The notes under the pieces were generated by a model. That model saw only the letters and a list, made by a program, of their open reading frames with translations, ran no database searches and had not been told where the DNA came from. The translations under genes and the position numbers were made by a program. Shown piece by piece: positions 36,328 to 45,721 of a stretch of 64,000 nt of DNA (positions are counted from its first letter, which is position 1; each line of letters starts with the position of its first letter). This DNA comes from Limnobacter alexandrii (GTDB lineage Bacteria > Pseudomonadota > Gammaproteobacteria > Burkholderiales > Burkholderiaceae_B), in contig NZ_SWKN01000008.1 in NCBI RefSeq assembly GCF_005871185.1, positions 372,001 through 436,000 of the forward strand. Direction: 5' to 3'.

Positions 36328-39267
36328 ATGTTAAAGAGAAGAGACGACAAAACAGTGGCCAAAGTGATTCCCAATCACAACCACAGCTTGCTCAATAAAA
36401 TTGGGTCACGCTTGGGCGCCACCATGGACCGCCGCGCTTTCTTGAAGCGCTCCGGTATCGGCGTGGGTGCGGGTGCCGTTGCAGGCAGCTTGCCGTTTGG
36501 CATGGTGCGCAAGGCTGAAGCGGCTGCAGAGGGCGGTACAGCTGGCGGCCCAATCGAGATCAAGCGAACCATTTGCACGCATTGTTCAGTGGGTTGCGCC
36601 ACTGATGCGGTTGTTCAAAACGGCGTTTGGGTTCGTCAAAACCCAGTGTTTGATAGCCCGATCAACTTGGGCGCACACTGTGCCAAAGGTGCGGCGTTGC
36701 GTGAACACGGCCATGGCGAATACCGCCTGAAATACCCCATGAAACTGGTCGACGGCAAATACCAGAAAATTTCATGGGATGAGGCCCTTGATGGCATCAC
36801 CAAGAGAATGTTGGCTTTGCGTGAAGAAAACGGACCTGACTCCGTGTTCTTCATCGGTTCATCCAAGCACAACAATGAACAGTCCTACTTGCTGCGCAAG
36901 TGGGTATCCATGTGGGGCACCAACAACACCGATCACCAGGCGCGTATTTGCCACTCCACCACGGTGGCTGGCGTAGCGAACACCTGGGGTTATGGTGCAA
37001 TGACCAACTCCTACAACGACATGCAAAACACCAAGTGTGCGTTGTACATTGGCTCGAACGCTGCTGAAGCGCACCCCGTGTCTGTATTGCATATGCTGCA
37101 TGCCAAAGAAACTGGCGCGAAGATGATTGTGGTTGACCCACGTTTCACTCGCACTGCTGCGCGTGCTGACGAATACGTGCGTATTCGTTCAGGTTCAGAC
37201 ATTCCTTTCCTGTTCGGCTTGTTGCACCACATCTTCAAAAACGGCTGGGAAGACAAGAAGTACATCAATGACCGTGTCTACGGCATGGACCAGATCAAGG
37301 CTGAAGTACTAGCCAACTGGACACCTGACAAGGTGGAAGAGGCCTGCGGTGTGGGCGAGGCCCAAATGTACAAAGTGGCCGAAATGTTCGCCAAAAATCG
37401 TCCAAGCACGATCGTGTGGTGTATGGGTCAAACCCAACATACGATTGGTAACGCCATGGTTCGCGCCTCTTGCATTTTGCAACTGGCGTTGGGCAACATT
37501 GGCGTTTCCGGCGGCGGTGCCAACATTTTCCGCGGACACGACAACGTACAGGGCGCGACCGACGTGGGTCCAAACCCAGACTCGCTGCCCGGCTATTACG
37601 GCGTTGCAGAAGGCTCCTGGAAGCACTGGTGCCGCGTTTGGGGTGTAGATTACGAGTGGATCAAGAGCCGCTACGCCGAGGGCATGTCGACCAAAGCCGG
37701 TATGACTGTGTCACGTTGGGTAGACGGTGTACTTGAAAACCCTGAGTTGATTGATCAGAAATCCGGCAACCTCCGTGGTTTGTTCTTCTGGGGCCATGCG
37801 CCAAACTCACAAACCCGTGGTTTGGACATGAAAAAAGCCATGGACAAGCTCGACTTGCTCGTGGTGATCGATCCTTATCCATCTGCAACTGCCTCTATGG
37901 CAGCCATGCCGGGTGACCCTGCCGGTTTGAATCCAAACCGTGAAGTGTACTTGTTGCCTGCGGCAACTCAATTTGAGTGCTCTGGCTCCTGTACCGCCTC
38001 GAATCGTTCACTGCAGTGGCGTGAAAAGGTAATTGAACCCATGTTCGATAGCCGCACCGACCACATGATCATGTACCAACTGGCCGAAAAGTTGGGCTTT
38101 GCAGATGAGTTCAGCCGTTCACATACGCTGGTGAAAGGCAAGGGCGGCATGATGGAACCTGAAATGGAATCCGTCTTGAAGGAAATCAACAAGGGCACCT
38201 GGACCATTGGCTACACCGGTCAAAGCCCTGAGCGTTTGAAGTTGCACATGAAGAATATGCACACCTTCAACGTTCGCACATTGAAGGCTGAGGGTGGCCC
38301 TTGCGATGGCGATTACTTCGGTTTGCCATGGCCTTGCTACGGCACCGCGGATATCAAGCACCCAGGTTCACCGAACCTGTACTCCACAGAAAAATCGGTC
38401 ATGGACGGCGGTGGTAACTTCCGCGCCAACTTTGGCGTTGAGAAAGACGGTGTCAACTTGTTGGCCGAGGCTGGTTCACACCCAGTGGGCGCTGAAATTA
38501 CGACAGGTCACCCCGAATTCACAGCTGATATGCTCAAGCAGTTGGGCTGGTGGGACGACCTGACTGAGGCCGAGAAGGCCGAAGCCGAAGGCAAGAACTG
38601 GAAAACCGACCTTTCGGGCGGTATTCAGCGTGTGGCGATGAAGCACGGATGCCACCCATTCGGTAACGCCAAAGCGCGTGCCGTGGTGTGGAATTTCCCG
38701 GATCCAGTGCCCAAGCACCGCGAGCCAATTTACTCCACCAAGCCTGATTTGGTAGCCAAATATCCAACACACGATGACAAAGCCGCATTCTGGCGCTTGC
38801 CGACGCTGTACAAGTCAATTCAAGAGAAGAATGCCGACATCGGCAAGTCTTTCCCCTTGATCATGACTTCAGGCCGTTTGGTGGAATACGAAGGTGGTGG
38901 TGAGGAAACTCGCTCCAACCCATGGCTTGCTGAACTTCAACAAAACATGTTTGTTGAACTTCACCCCAAGGCAGCGAACGACCGTGGCATCAAGCATGGC
39001 GATCAGGTTCGGGTCATGACACCAACTGGTGCGAAGATCCAGGTGCAAGCCTTGGTCACACGCCGTGTGGGCGAAGACACCGTATTCCTGCCATTCCACT
39101 TCTCTGGGCATTGGGAGGGCAAAGACCTTCTCCAGTACTACCCAGAGGGCGCGGCACCCGTTGTACGAGGCGAGGCGGTAAACACCGCGACAACCTACGG
39201 TTATGACGTGGTGACCATGATGCAGGAAACGAAGACCACCGTTTGCCAGATCGAAAAGCTGGTTTAA
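36328..39267 (+). CDS. fdhA: Formate dehydrogenase catalytic (alpha) subunit
   Basis: A 979-residue molybdopterin oxidoreductase. A twin-arginine signal (Arg35-Arg36 in MDRRAFLKRSG) follows an unusually long 33-residue n-region. The [4Fe-4S] ligands are Cys83, Cys86, Cys90 and Cys118. The active-site residue is Cys208 in ARICHSTTVAG, so this is the cysteine form rather than the selenocysteine form. The C-terminal molydopterin-dinucleotide domain starts near 850 (FPLIMTSGRLVEYEGGGEETRSNPW). It oxidises formate in the periplasm and passes electrons to the iron-sulfur and cytochrome b subunits. GGAG precedes ATG 36328. An internal ATG at 36424 would give a short Tat signal. Confidence 0.96.
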   Translation: MLKRRDDKTVAKVIPNHNHSLLNKIGSRLGATMDRRAFLKRSGIGVGAGAVAGSLPFGMVRKAEAAAEGGTAGGPIEIKRTICTHCSVGCATDAVVQNGVWVRQNPVFDSPINLGAHCAKGAALREHGHGEYRLKYPMKLVDGKYQKISWDEALDGITKRMLALREENGPDSVFFIGSSKHNNEQSYLLRKWVSMWGTNNTDHQARICHSTTVAGVANTWGYGAMTNSYNDMQNTKCALYIGSNAAEAHPVSVLHMLHAKETGAKMIVVDPRFTRTAARADEYVRIRSGSDIPFLFGLLHHIFKNGWEDKKYINDRVYGMDQIKAEVLANWTPDKVEEACGVGEAQMYKVAEMFAKNRPSTIVWCMGQTQHTIGNAMVRASCILQLALGNIGVSGGGANIFRGHDNVQGATDVGPNPDSLPGYYGVAEGSWKHWCRVWGVDYEWIKSRYAEGMSTKAGMTVSRWVDGVLENPELIDQKSGNLRGLFFWGHAPNSQTRGLDMKKAMDKLDLLVVIDPYPSATASMAAMPGDPAGLNPNREVYLLPAATQFECSGSCTASNRSLQWREKVIEPMFDSRTDHMIMYQLAEKLGFADEFSRSHTLVKGKGGMMEPEMESVLKEINKGTWTIGYTGQSPERLKLHMKNMHTFNVRTLKAEGGPCDGDYFGLPWPCYGTADIKHPGSPNLYSTEKSVMDGGGNFRANFGVEKDGVNLLAEAGSHPVGAEITTGHPEFTADMLKQLGWWDDLTEAEKAEAEGKNWKTDLSGGIQRVAMKHGCHPFGNAKARAVVWNFPDPVPKHREPIYSTKPDLVAKYPTHDDKAAFWRLPTLYKSIQEKNADIGKSFPLIMTSGRLVEYEGGGEETRSNPWLAELQQNMFVELHPKAANDRGIKHGDQVRVMTPTGAKIQVQALVTRRVGEDTVFLPFHFSGHWEGKDLLQYYPEGAAPVVRGEAVNTATTYGYDVVTMMQETKTTVCQIEKLV

Positions 39268-39292
39268 GCACTAATGCAAAGGAGATAACAAA

Positions 39293-39895
39293 ATGGCACG
39301 AATGAAGTTTCTGTGTGATGCCGAGCGTTGCATTGAGTGCAATGGCTGCGTCACCGCATGTAAAAACGAGCACGAGGTAGAGTGGGGCATTAACCGCCGC
39401 CGCGTGGTAACCATCAACGACGGCGAACCCGGAGAGCGTTCAATCTCCGTAGCCTGTATGCACTGTTCAGACGCGCCTTGCCAGGCCGTTTGCCCTGTGA
39501 ATTGCTTCTACAAAACCGATGAAGGTGTTGTGTTGCATGACAAGGATCTGTGCATTGGTTGCGGTTATTGCTTCTACGCCTGTCCTTTCGGTGCACCACA
39601 ATTCCCACAGGAAGGTGCATTCGGCCAGCGCGGCAAAATGGACAAATGCACATTCTGTGCTGGTGGTCCAGAGGAAGATGCGTCCGAAGCCGAGTTCGAG
39701 AAGTATGGTCGCAACCGTTTGGCCGAAGGCAAGCTGCCACTGTGCGCCGAAATGTGTTCAACCAAGGCCTTGTTGGCAGGTGACGGCGACGTGGTCTCCG
39801 ACATCTTCCGCAATCGTGTGGTTGTTCGTGGCAAGGGCGCTGAAGTGTGGGGCTGGAGTTCAGCCTACGGTCAACCTGCCAAGGAGGGCGCATAA
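39293..39895 (+). CDS. fdh3B: Formate dehydrogenase iron-sulfur (beta) subunit
   Basis: A 200-residue four-cluster ferredoxin subunit. Cysteine sets visible are CIECNGCVTACKNEH, CMHCSDAPCQAVCP, CIGCGYCFYACPFG and the split set CTFCAGG...CAEMCSTKALL. It links FdhA to the membrane subunit. It lies 25 bases after fdhA with AAGGAGA before the start. No membrane anchor helix is present, unlike E. coli FdnH. Confidence 0.94.
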   Translation: MARMKFLCDAERCIECNGCVTACKNEHEVEWGINRRRVVTINDGEPGERSISVACMHCSDAPCQAVCPVNCFYKTDEGVVLHDKDLCIGCGYCFYACPFGAPQFPQEGAFGQRGKMDKCTFCAGGPEEDASEAEFEKYGRNRLAEGKLPLCAEMCSTKALLAGDGDVVSDIFRNRVVVRGKGAEVWGWSSAYGQPAKEGA

Positions 39896-39896
39896 T

Positions 39897-40160
39897 ATGG
39901 CGCTTCGCAGCAAGTTGATTCTTTCCGGGGCCTTTGCAGGCCTGGTTTTGACCACTGCTTGTTCACCCCTGGAAGACGCCAACAACGGCAAGGGGTATGC
40001 AGGCAAGGCCGACACCCCAGCGTATGAAACTGGCGGCGGTCAATACACCGCTGGTGGTTTCAAGGCGGGTGACAAGCAAAGCTGGGAAGATACCCTGAAT
40101 GTCCGAGCCAAAGCGCAGAACGAATACGTTCGTACTGGCGATTCGGCAAAGGCCCAATAA
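39897..40160 (+). CDS. Small putative lipoprotein between formate dehydrogenase beta and gamma subunits
   Basis: An 87-residue protein with AAGGAGG 9 bases before ATG 39897. It has a signal-like N-terminus (positively charged, then hydrophobic LILSGAFAGLVL) ending in TTAC-S, a degenerate lipobox with Cys22. The mature part is rich in Gly, Ala and charged residues with no known domain. Its position inside the operon, one base after fdh3B and 12 bases before the cytochrome gene, suggests a partner or assembly factor. Function unknown. Confidence 0.75.
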   Translation: MALRSKLILSGAFAGLVLTTACSPLEDANNGKGYAGKADTPAYETGGGQYTAGGFKAGDKQSWEDTLNVRAKAQNEYVRTGDSAKAQ

Positions 40161-40172
40161 GGAGAGTCGATC

Positions 40173-41249
40173 ATGACACATTCAACCATTCGGGCTGCGG
40201 CGCAGCCAGGCACGAGCAAGGCGATGTTGGCCTTGTTTATTGCCCTGGTTTTCGCCGTATGCTCACTTTGGTCAATGGGGGCCATGGCGCAAGATGCAAC
40301 CGAACGCTCGCAAGCGCAAGTTCTGAAGCAGCAAACGCAGCCCTTGAATAACGAACCGGTCTGGTCTGGTGTTGCGTCTGGTGAGTCATTCACCACCGTA
40401 ACCAAGGGACGGGAAACGGGCGTTTTGATCAACAAAAGCGGTGAAACATGGCGTCAAATTCGCAATGACTGGATTTCTTACTACGGCGGCTGGGCTGTTG
40501 CAGTAATTTTCCTGTTGATTGTGGGTGCCCATTTGGTAAAAGGCCCTGTGAAGTTGCCTGAACCACGCACCGGCAAGTTGATTGAGCGTTTTACCTCAGC
40601 TGAGCGCGTTGCTCACTGGACCATGGCTTTCAGCTTTGTGGCCCTGGCACTCACCGGCTTGCTGCTGATGTTCGGCAAGTACGTGCTGGCACCGTGGATG
40701 GGACTGACACTCAATTCATGGCTTGCTTCGATCAGCATTGTCATCCACAACTTTGTGGGGCCGCTTTTTGCAGTCAGCGTCATTGTGTTCTTCATCATGT
40801 ATGTGAAAGACAACATGCCTGAGAAGAACGACATTGAGTGGCTGAAAAAAGGTGGGGGTTTGCTCGGGCATGCACCAGCGGGTCGGTTCAACATGGGCGA
40901 GAAAATCTGGTTCTGGGGTGGTGTCACGGTGCTTGGCATTGTGGTTTCCGCAACCGGCCTTATTCTCAACTTCCCCAACTTCGACCAGGAACGTCTGTTG
41001 ATGCAACAATCACATGTGATCCACGCCAGCGCTGCGCTGCTGTTTATCATCATGTCCATGGGGCACATCTATATCGGTTCCATTGGTATGGAAGGTGCGC
41101 TGGAAGCCATGCGTGACGGTTATGTGGATGAAACATGGGCCAAAGCTCACCACGATGCCTGGTATGAAGACATCAAGTCTGGCAAAGTGTCGCCAGTGCG
41201 CTCCAAAGAAGGTGCAACGGCCATGGGATCTCAGGTAATGGCCCAGTAA
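40173..41249 (+). CDS. fdhC: Formate dehydrogenase cytochrome b (gamma) subunit
   Basis: A 358-residue membrane protein. It has a hydrophobic signal (about 20-40), a periplasmic stretch to about 100, then about five membrane helices (102-122, 146-168, 183-210, 248-270 and 284-308). Haem-ligand candidates are His148 (AERVAHWTM), the His in VIHNFVGP, and the His in QSHVIHASAALL and MGHIYIG. It passes electrons from the iron-sulfur subunit to quinone. The ribosome site AAGGAGA is upstream. It ends the operon before a strong terminator. Confidence 0.92.
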   Translation: MTHSTIRAAAQPGTSKAMLALFIALVFAVCSLWSMGAMAQDATERSQAQVLKQQTQPLNNEPVWSGVASGESFTTVTKGRETGVLINKSGETWRQIRNDWISYYGGWAVAVIFLLIVGAHLVKGPVKLPEPRTGKLIERFTSAERVAHWTMAFSFVALALTGLLLMFGKYVLAPWMGLTLNSWLASISIVIHNFVGPLFAVSVIVFFIMYVKDNMPEKNDIEWLKKGGGLLGHAPAGRFNMGEKIWFWGGVTVLGIVVSATGLILNFPNFDQERLLMQQSHVIHASAALLFIIMSMGHIYIGSIGMEGALEAMRDGYVDETWAKAHHDAWYEDIKSGKVSPVRSKEGATAMGSQVMAQ

Positions 41250-41280
41250 ACAGTTAAGGGAATCAGCCTGAAGCTTGATG

Positions 41281-41314
41281 AAAAAAACCCACTCAGCAAT
41301 GAGTGGGTTTTTTT
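41281..41314. terminator. Bidirectional Rho-independent terminator between fdhC and rne
   Basis: A perfect stem ACCCACTCA/TGAGTGGGT (41287-41295, 41300-41308) with loop GCAA is flanked by seven A on the left and a T-run on the right. It serves both convergent transcripts. Confidence 0.95.
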
Positions 41315-41334
41315 ATGTTCGCCTACAAACTACT

Positions 41335-44292
41335 TTAGTTTGAACCGCTTCTGAATTCAGGTTTTGTTTCAACCAGAACCAGATTCTCTGCAGCAATTTG
41401 AACCACTGGTTTGCGTTCACGGGGAACACGCACAGGTTTGGGCGCTGCGGCCAGGTTGGACTGAACCACAGACCATTTTTCATGGTCTGTTTCAACCCAC
41501 AGCATGCCAGCATTGCTCAACATCTGTTCCAGTTCAGCCTTGTCCAGCTTTGCAGTTGGTTTGACAACTGCTGGTTTGGCTGCTGGTTCAGCTTCGGGTT
41601 GAGCTGCGGGCTCGACGCCTGACAAAGGCGCTGTATCCACTGCGGCTTCAACTTGGGCTGAGGCTGGGCTATCAACCGCGGCTTGAACCTGCTCGGTTTC
41701 GGCCACAGTCTCTTGTTCCATGTTTTCAGACTTTGTTTCTTCCTGAGGTTGGGCCACCGCAGCGATCACTGATTGAACAGCTTGTACTTCCGCACCCAAA
41801 ACACTGGACTCATCGGGATTGTTCTCCGTAGAGCCCATTTGTGTTGGTTCTGCAGGTAAACCCATTTCAGAAACATTCATGCCGGTTGCTGCAATGGTTT
41901 GCTCTGCTGTCTCTTCAGAAACTTGTTCAGAGGTTTCTGAAGACTGCTCAGTGCCAGCATTGTCACGGGCTGCCCCATCACGGTTGCCACCACGACCACG
42001 GCGGCGGCGACGGCGGCGTGGCTCATCACCACTCAGTTCCTCATCGTTACCATAAGACATGGTTTCTGCAATCTTGTTGGCCAAGTCCTCGTCATCTGCT
42101 GCATCAGCGGCCTGGAAAGTATCTTCCGACTGCATGGCGGCCTGGTCTACAGCTGCTGCTGTTTCACCTTCGCCTGCGCCTCGGCCACCTCGACCACGAC
42201 GACGGCGGCGGCGACCACCGGTACGTTCATTTTGCTCGGCAGAGGATTCAGATGCATCGCCAGCCACAGCTTCCACAGCGGCCAACGGTTTTACTTCCAG
42301 CACCTCTGCACCTGCTGCACGCTCATCACGTGGTTTGCCCCGGCCACCACGGTTCTGTTGACCAGAGCGTGTTTGCTGCGCATCAGCGGCTTTCACTTCG
42401 TCGCCAGTTGATGTGCCTGTAGCCTCATCATCTCGGCCACGGCCACCACGTCGGCGATTTCTTCCACCGCGACCATTGCGCTGATCGTTGCGGTCACCTT
42501 GTGAACGATGCTGTCCACGGCCACCACGATCATTGGGCTTTTGTTCGATGACCACTGCTGGTGCTTCTGCTGTAGCGTCTCGCTTGAACCAGCCAATAAT
42601 TCGCTGAATCAATGAAGGGCCTACAGGCGCGGCAGCGGCAACTGCCAATTCGGTCTTGGGCTTGCGTTCCTGGTGGGGTGGTGCGGGTTGGGTGGGAATA
42701 ACACCTTTGATCACCGCTTCCTGACGTTTAACAGCTTCGCCTTCAACTTTCTTCTCGTAGTAGTTGGGCTCTTCCTTGGACGTTGCCAGTTCAAAACTCT
42801 GGCGTGGGTCCTCGAGGCGTTCATCGTCATGACGCAGGCGCGTGATTTCATAGTGTGGCGTTTCCAAATGTTTGTTTGGAATCAGCAGCACGTTTACTTT
42901 CAGGCGCGCTTCAAGCTTGTAAATCTCTGAACGTTTTTCGTTCAGAAGGAATGTCGCCACATCGACGGGTACCTGCACATGCACGCTGGCGGTGCCTTCC
43001 TTCATGGCTTCTTCTTGCAAAATACGCAACACATGCAGGGCCGTGCTTTCGGTGTCGCGAATCACACCAGTGCCATTGCAGCGCGGGCAGGTGGTGTGCG
43101 AGCCTTCATTCAGGGCAGGGCGGATGCGCTGGCGGCTAAGTTCCATCAGGCCGAAACGGCTGATCTTGCCCATTTGCACGCGTGCACGGTCAAAATGCAG
43201 GCTGTCTTTAACCCGGTTTTCCACTTCTTTCTGGTTGCCGGCTTTTTCCATGTCGATAAAATCGATCACGATCAAGCCGCCAAGGTCGCGCAGTCGCAAC
43301 TGACGGGCTACTTCTTCAGCAGCCTCCAGGTTGGTGCGCAGTGCGGTGTCTTCAATGTCAGTACCACGTGTAGAACGGGCCGAGTTCACGTCGATTGACA
43401 CCAAGGCTTCGGTGTGGTCGATCACGATGGCACCGCCTGAGGGCAGGGGGACCATACGGCTGTAGGCCGTCTCAATTTGGTGTTCAATCTGGAAGCGACT
43501 GAACAACGGGATATCGTCGCGGTAACGTTTCACCAAATTCATCATGTCAGGCATCACATGCTGCATGAACTGCTTGGCTTGATCGTAAATTTCATCGGTG
43601 TCGATCAGCACTTCGCCGATATCCGGGCTGAAATAATCACGAATGGCTCGGATTACCAGGCTGCTTTCCTGGTAAATCAGGAAGGCACCGTTGGCTGATT
43701 TGCCTGCGCCGTCGATCGCGGTCCAAAGTTGTAACAGGTAGTTCAGGTCCCACTGCAGTTCTTCAACCGAGCGCCCAATACCTGCGGTGCGGGCAATAAT
43801 GCTCATGCCCTTGGGGTATTCAAGTTTGTCGAGCGCTTCTCGCAATTCCTGGCGCTCTTCGCCCTCAATGCGGCGAGAAACACCACCACCACGCGGGTTG
43901 TTGGGCATCAGCACCAAATAACGGCCTGCCAGTGAAATGAAGGTGGTCAGGGCTGCGCCCTTGTTGCCACGTTCTTCCTTTTCAACTTGAACGAACAGTT
44001 CCTGGCCTTCCTTGACGACGTCTTGAATGCGGGCCTTGCCAGCTTCTACGCCTTCTTTGAAGTATTGACGGGAAATTTCCTTGAATGGCAAAAAACCGTG
44101 ACGGTCTTCGCCGTAATTGACAAAACAGGCTTCAAGACTGGGTTCTACGCGGGTAATAACACCTTTGTAAATATTGCTTTTCCGTTGTTCACGGCCAGCT
44201 GTTTCAATGTCAATGTCGATGAGTTTCTGGCCGTCGACAATCGCAACCCGCAACTCTTCTGAATGAGTTGCGTTAAATAACATGCGCTTCAT
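41335..44292 (-). CDS. rne: Ribonuclease E
   Basis: A 985-residue protein starting at ATG 44292 (MKRMLFNATHSEELRVAIVDGQ), which has GGAG about 7 bases upstream. The N-terminal half is the catalytic part: S1 domain (about 39-120), 5'-sensor and RNase H-like regions, the DNase I-like domain with IVIDHTEALVSIDVNSARST, FIDMEK for the second acid, and the zinc-link CPRCNGTG. The C-terminal half is disordered: several Arg/Gly-rich blocks (RGGRNRRRGGRGR, GGRRRRRRGRGG, RRRRRRGRGG) alternate with acidic, alanine/glutamate-rich stretches. That region binds RNA and degradosome partners. Divergent from rluC, as is common. Confidence 0.96.
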   Translation of the reverse strand: MKRMLFNATHSEELRVAIVDGQKLIDIDIETAGREQRKSNIYKGVITRVEPSLEACFVNYGEDRHGFLPFKEISRQYFKEGVEAGKARIQDVVKEGQELFVQVEKEERGNKGAALTTFISLAGRYLVLMPNNPRGGGVSRRIEGEERQELREALDKLEYPKGMSIIARTAGIGRSVEELQWDLNYLLQLWTAIDGAGKSANGAFLIYQESSLVIRAIRDYFSPDIGEVLIDTDEIYDQAKQFMQHVMPDMMNLVKRYRDDIPLFSRFQIEHQIETAYSRMVPLPSGGAIVIDHTEALVSIDVNSARSTRGTDIEDTALRTNLEAAEEVARQLRLRDLGGLIVIDFIDMEKAGNQKEVENRVKDSLHFDRARVQMGKISRFGLMELSRQRIRPALNEGSHTTCPRCNGTGVIRDTESTALHVLRILQEEAMKEGTASVHVQVPVDVATFLLNEKRSEIYKLEARLKVNVLLIPNKHLETPHYEITRLRHDDERLEDPRQSFELATSKEEPNYYEKKVEGEAVKRQEAVIKGVIPTQPAPPHQERKPKTELAVAAAAPVGPSLIQRIIGWFKRDATAEAPAVVIEQKPNDRGGRGQHRSQGDRNDQRNGRGGRNRRRGGRGRDDEATGTSTGDEVKAADAQQTRSGQQNRGGRGKPRDERAAGAEVLEVKPLAAVEAVAGDASESSAEQNERTGGRRRRRRGRGGRGAGEGETAAAVDQAAMQSEDTFQAADAADDEDLANKIAETMSYGNDEELSGDEPRRRRRRRGRGGNRDGAARDNAGTEQSSETSEQVSEETAEQTIAATGMNVSEMGLPAEPTQMGSTENNPDESSVLGAEVQAVQSVIAAVAQPQEETKSENMEQETVAETEQVQAAVDSPASAQVEAAVDTAPLSGVEPAAQPEAEPAAKPAVVKPTAKLDKAELEQMLSNAGMLWVETDHEKWSVVQSNLAAAPKPVRVPRERKPVVQIAAENLVLVETKPEFRSGSN

Positions 44293-44713
44293 GCACACTC
44301 CAATGGCACCGCAGTGCGAAAAGAGATGCTGAAAAAGCGGAAGGAACAAAGAGATACAAAAACGAATACAACAAAGCGCCGCTCGGCTTTAACCAAGAGC
44401 GGCGATCATACTAAGGCATTGATATTTAATAATAAATATTGGTTCAAATTTCACCTGCGTAAGGTGGGCCTGCGTCGTTTTTGTTAGTACCCAGCGCTTC
44501 TTGTGCGCGCTGGTGCGTAAAAATTCTTTGTTTCCAGCTTAAGGCGGGCATTCAGCCGCGCGCCTCTTTTTCAGCCATCATTGCCACCATCCAGGGTAGG
44601 CGGCACACCCACTAAATAAAATCGCGGTGGGGCGTATCCAGAAATGATTTCGGACGCTTCCCAAGCGATAATTCGATTATATGCTGAACCCGCCCAATTG
44701 GTAAAACAAAGAA
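44293..44713. promoter_or_regulatory. Long divergent leader region rne / rluC
   Basis: This 421-base gap has no gene I can support. It holds an 8-base-pair stem CGCCGCTC/GAGCGGCG (44377-44384, 44397-44404) within the leader of rne, and an AT-rich palindromic stretch TATTTA-ATAA-TAAATA near 44424-44439. RNase E genes often have long leaders used in feedback control by RNase E cleavage, which is the likely role here. Confidence 0.5.
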
Positions 44714-45721
44714 TTGAAAACACAGGAAAAACCCAATCCCGACAGGGCTGTTTTGCTCGAAATTGACGAAAAACATCAAGACCAGCGCTTGGACAACTTT
44801 TTGTGCAGTGTGTGCAAAGGTGTGCCCAAAAGCCATGTATTTCGCATCATTCGCTCCGGAGAGGTTCGAATCAACCGCAAGCGCGCAGAAGCAAAAACCA
44901 AGCTATGTGTTGGTGATGTAGTGCGTGTTCCTCCCATTCAAATTATTGAAAAACAAAGTCTTGAATCCATTTCCTCAAGTAATACTTTCAATAAAACACA
45001 GTTGCTCAAGGCGGCAGCCGATATTCCTGTGTTGTTTGAAGACGAGCATATGTTGGTGGTCAACAAGCCGTCTGGTATGGCAGTTCATGGTGGCTCGGGC
45101 AATAATTTTGGTTTAATTGAATGTATTCGGGCACTTCGGGCTGAAACCCACCAGGATTTGGAGCTGGTTCATCGCATTGATCGTGAAACCTCTGGAATCT
45201 TGATCATTTCAAAAAAACGCAGTGCTCTTAGAAAGTTACAGGAACAACTTAGAGCCAGATCCTGGAAGAAGTATTACAAAACCCTGGTGCTAGGGCACTG
45301 GCCTGAAACACTCAGGCAAGTTGACCTTCCCCTGTTGAAAACACAGGCGGGCGAGAAAGAGGCAAGGGTTTTTGTGGATGAAGCGGGTGACAAAGCCTGT
45401 ACAAAGTTCAATGTAATTCAAAGCTATAAATCAAATTATTCAAACTTTACTTTAATTCAGGCTCAAATTTTGACTGGTCGAACGCATCAAATCAGGGTGC
45501 ACACCAGTGCCAGCAAGTTCCCGATTGCAGGTGATGATCGCTATGGCAATTTCGAGATGAACAAACAACTCGCCAGGCAAGGCTTGAAACGCATGTTTTT
45601 GCACGCAGCGCGCCTGCAACTGCTTCATCCAGCCACAAATGAAACTATAGTACTGGAGGCGCCCTTGGCCCCCGAATTGGACAGTTTTTTAAAATCGTTA
45701 CAGGCAGTACAACGCAGATGA
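44714..45721 (+). CDS. rluC: 23S rRNA pseudouridine synthase RluC
   Basis: A 335-residue enzyme with an N-terminal S4 RNA-binding domain (about 24-75) and a pseudouridine synthase domain. The catalytic Asp156 lies in VHRIDRETSG, and RTHQIRVH completes the active site. The proposed start TTG 44714 is the first good codon; no ATG gives a full S4 domain. The family modifies three uridines in 23S rRNA. It is divergent from rne and overlaps the next gene as ATGA. Confidence 0.92.
   Translation: MKTQEKPNPDRAVLLEIDEKHQDQRLDNFLCSVCKGVPKSHVFRIIRSGEVRINRKRAEAKTKLCVGDVVRVPPIQIIEKQSLESISSSNTFNKTQLLKAAADIPVLFEDEHMLVVNKPSGMAVHGGSGNNFGLIECIRALRAETHQDLELVHRIDRETSGILIISKKRSALRKLQEQLRARSWKKYYKTLVLGHWPETLRQVDLPLLKTQAGEKEARVFVDEAGDKACTKFNVIQSYKSNYSNFTLIQAQILTGRTHQIRVHTSASKFPIAGDDRYGNFEMNKQLARQGLKRMFLHAARLQLLHPATNETIVLEAPLAPELDSFLKSLQAVQRR

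Noticed and set aside
36949-36951. Possible selenocysteine codon at the formate dehydrogenase active site
   Set aside because: The codon is TGC (cysteine), and no in-frame TGA is present in fdhA.
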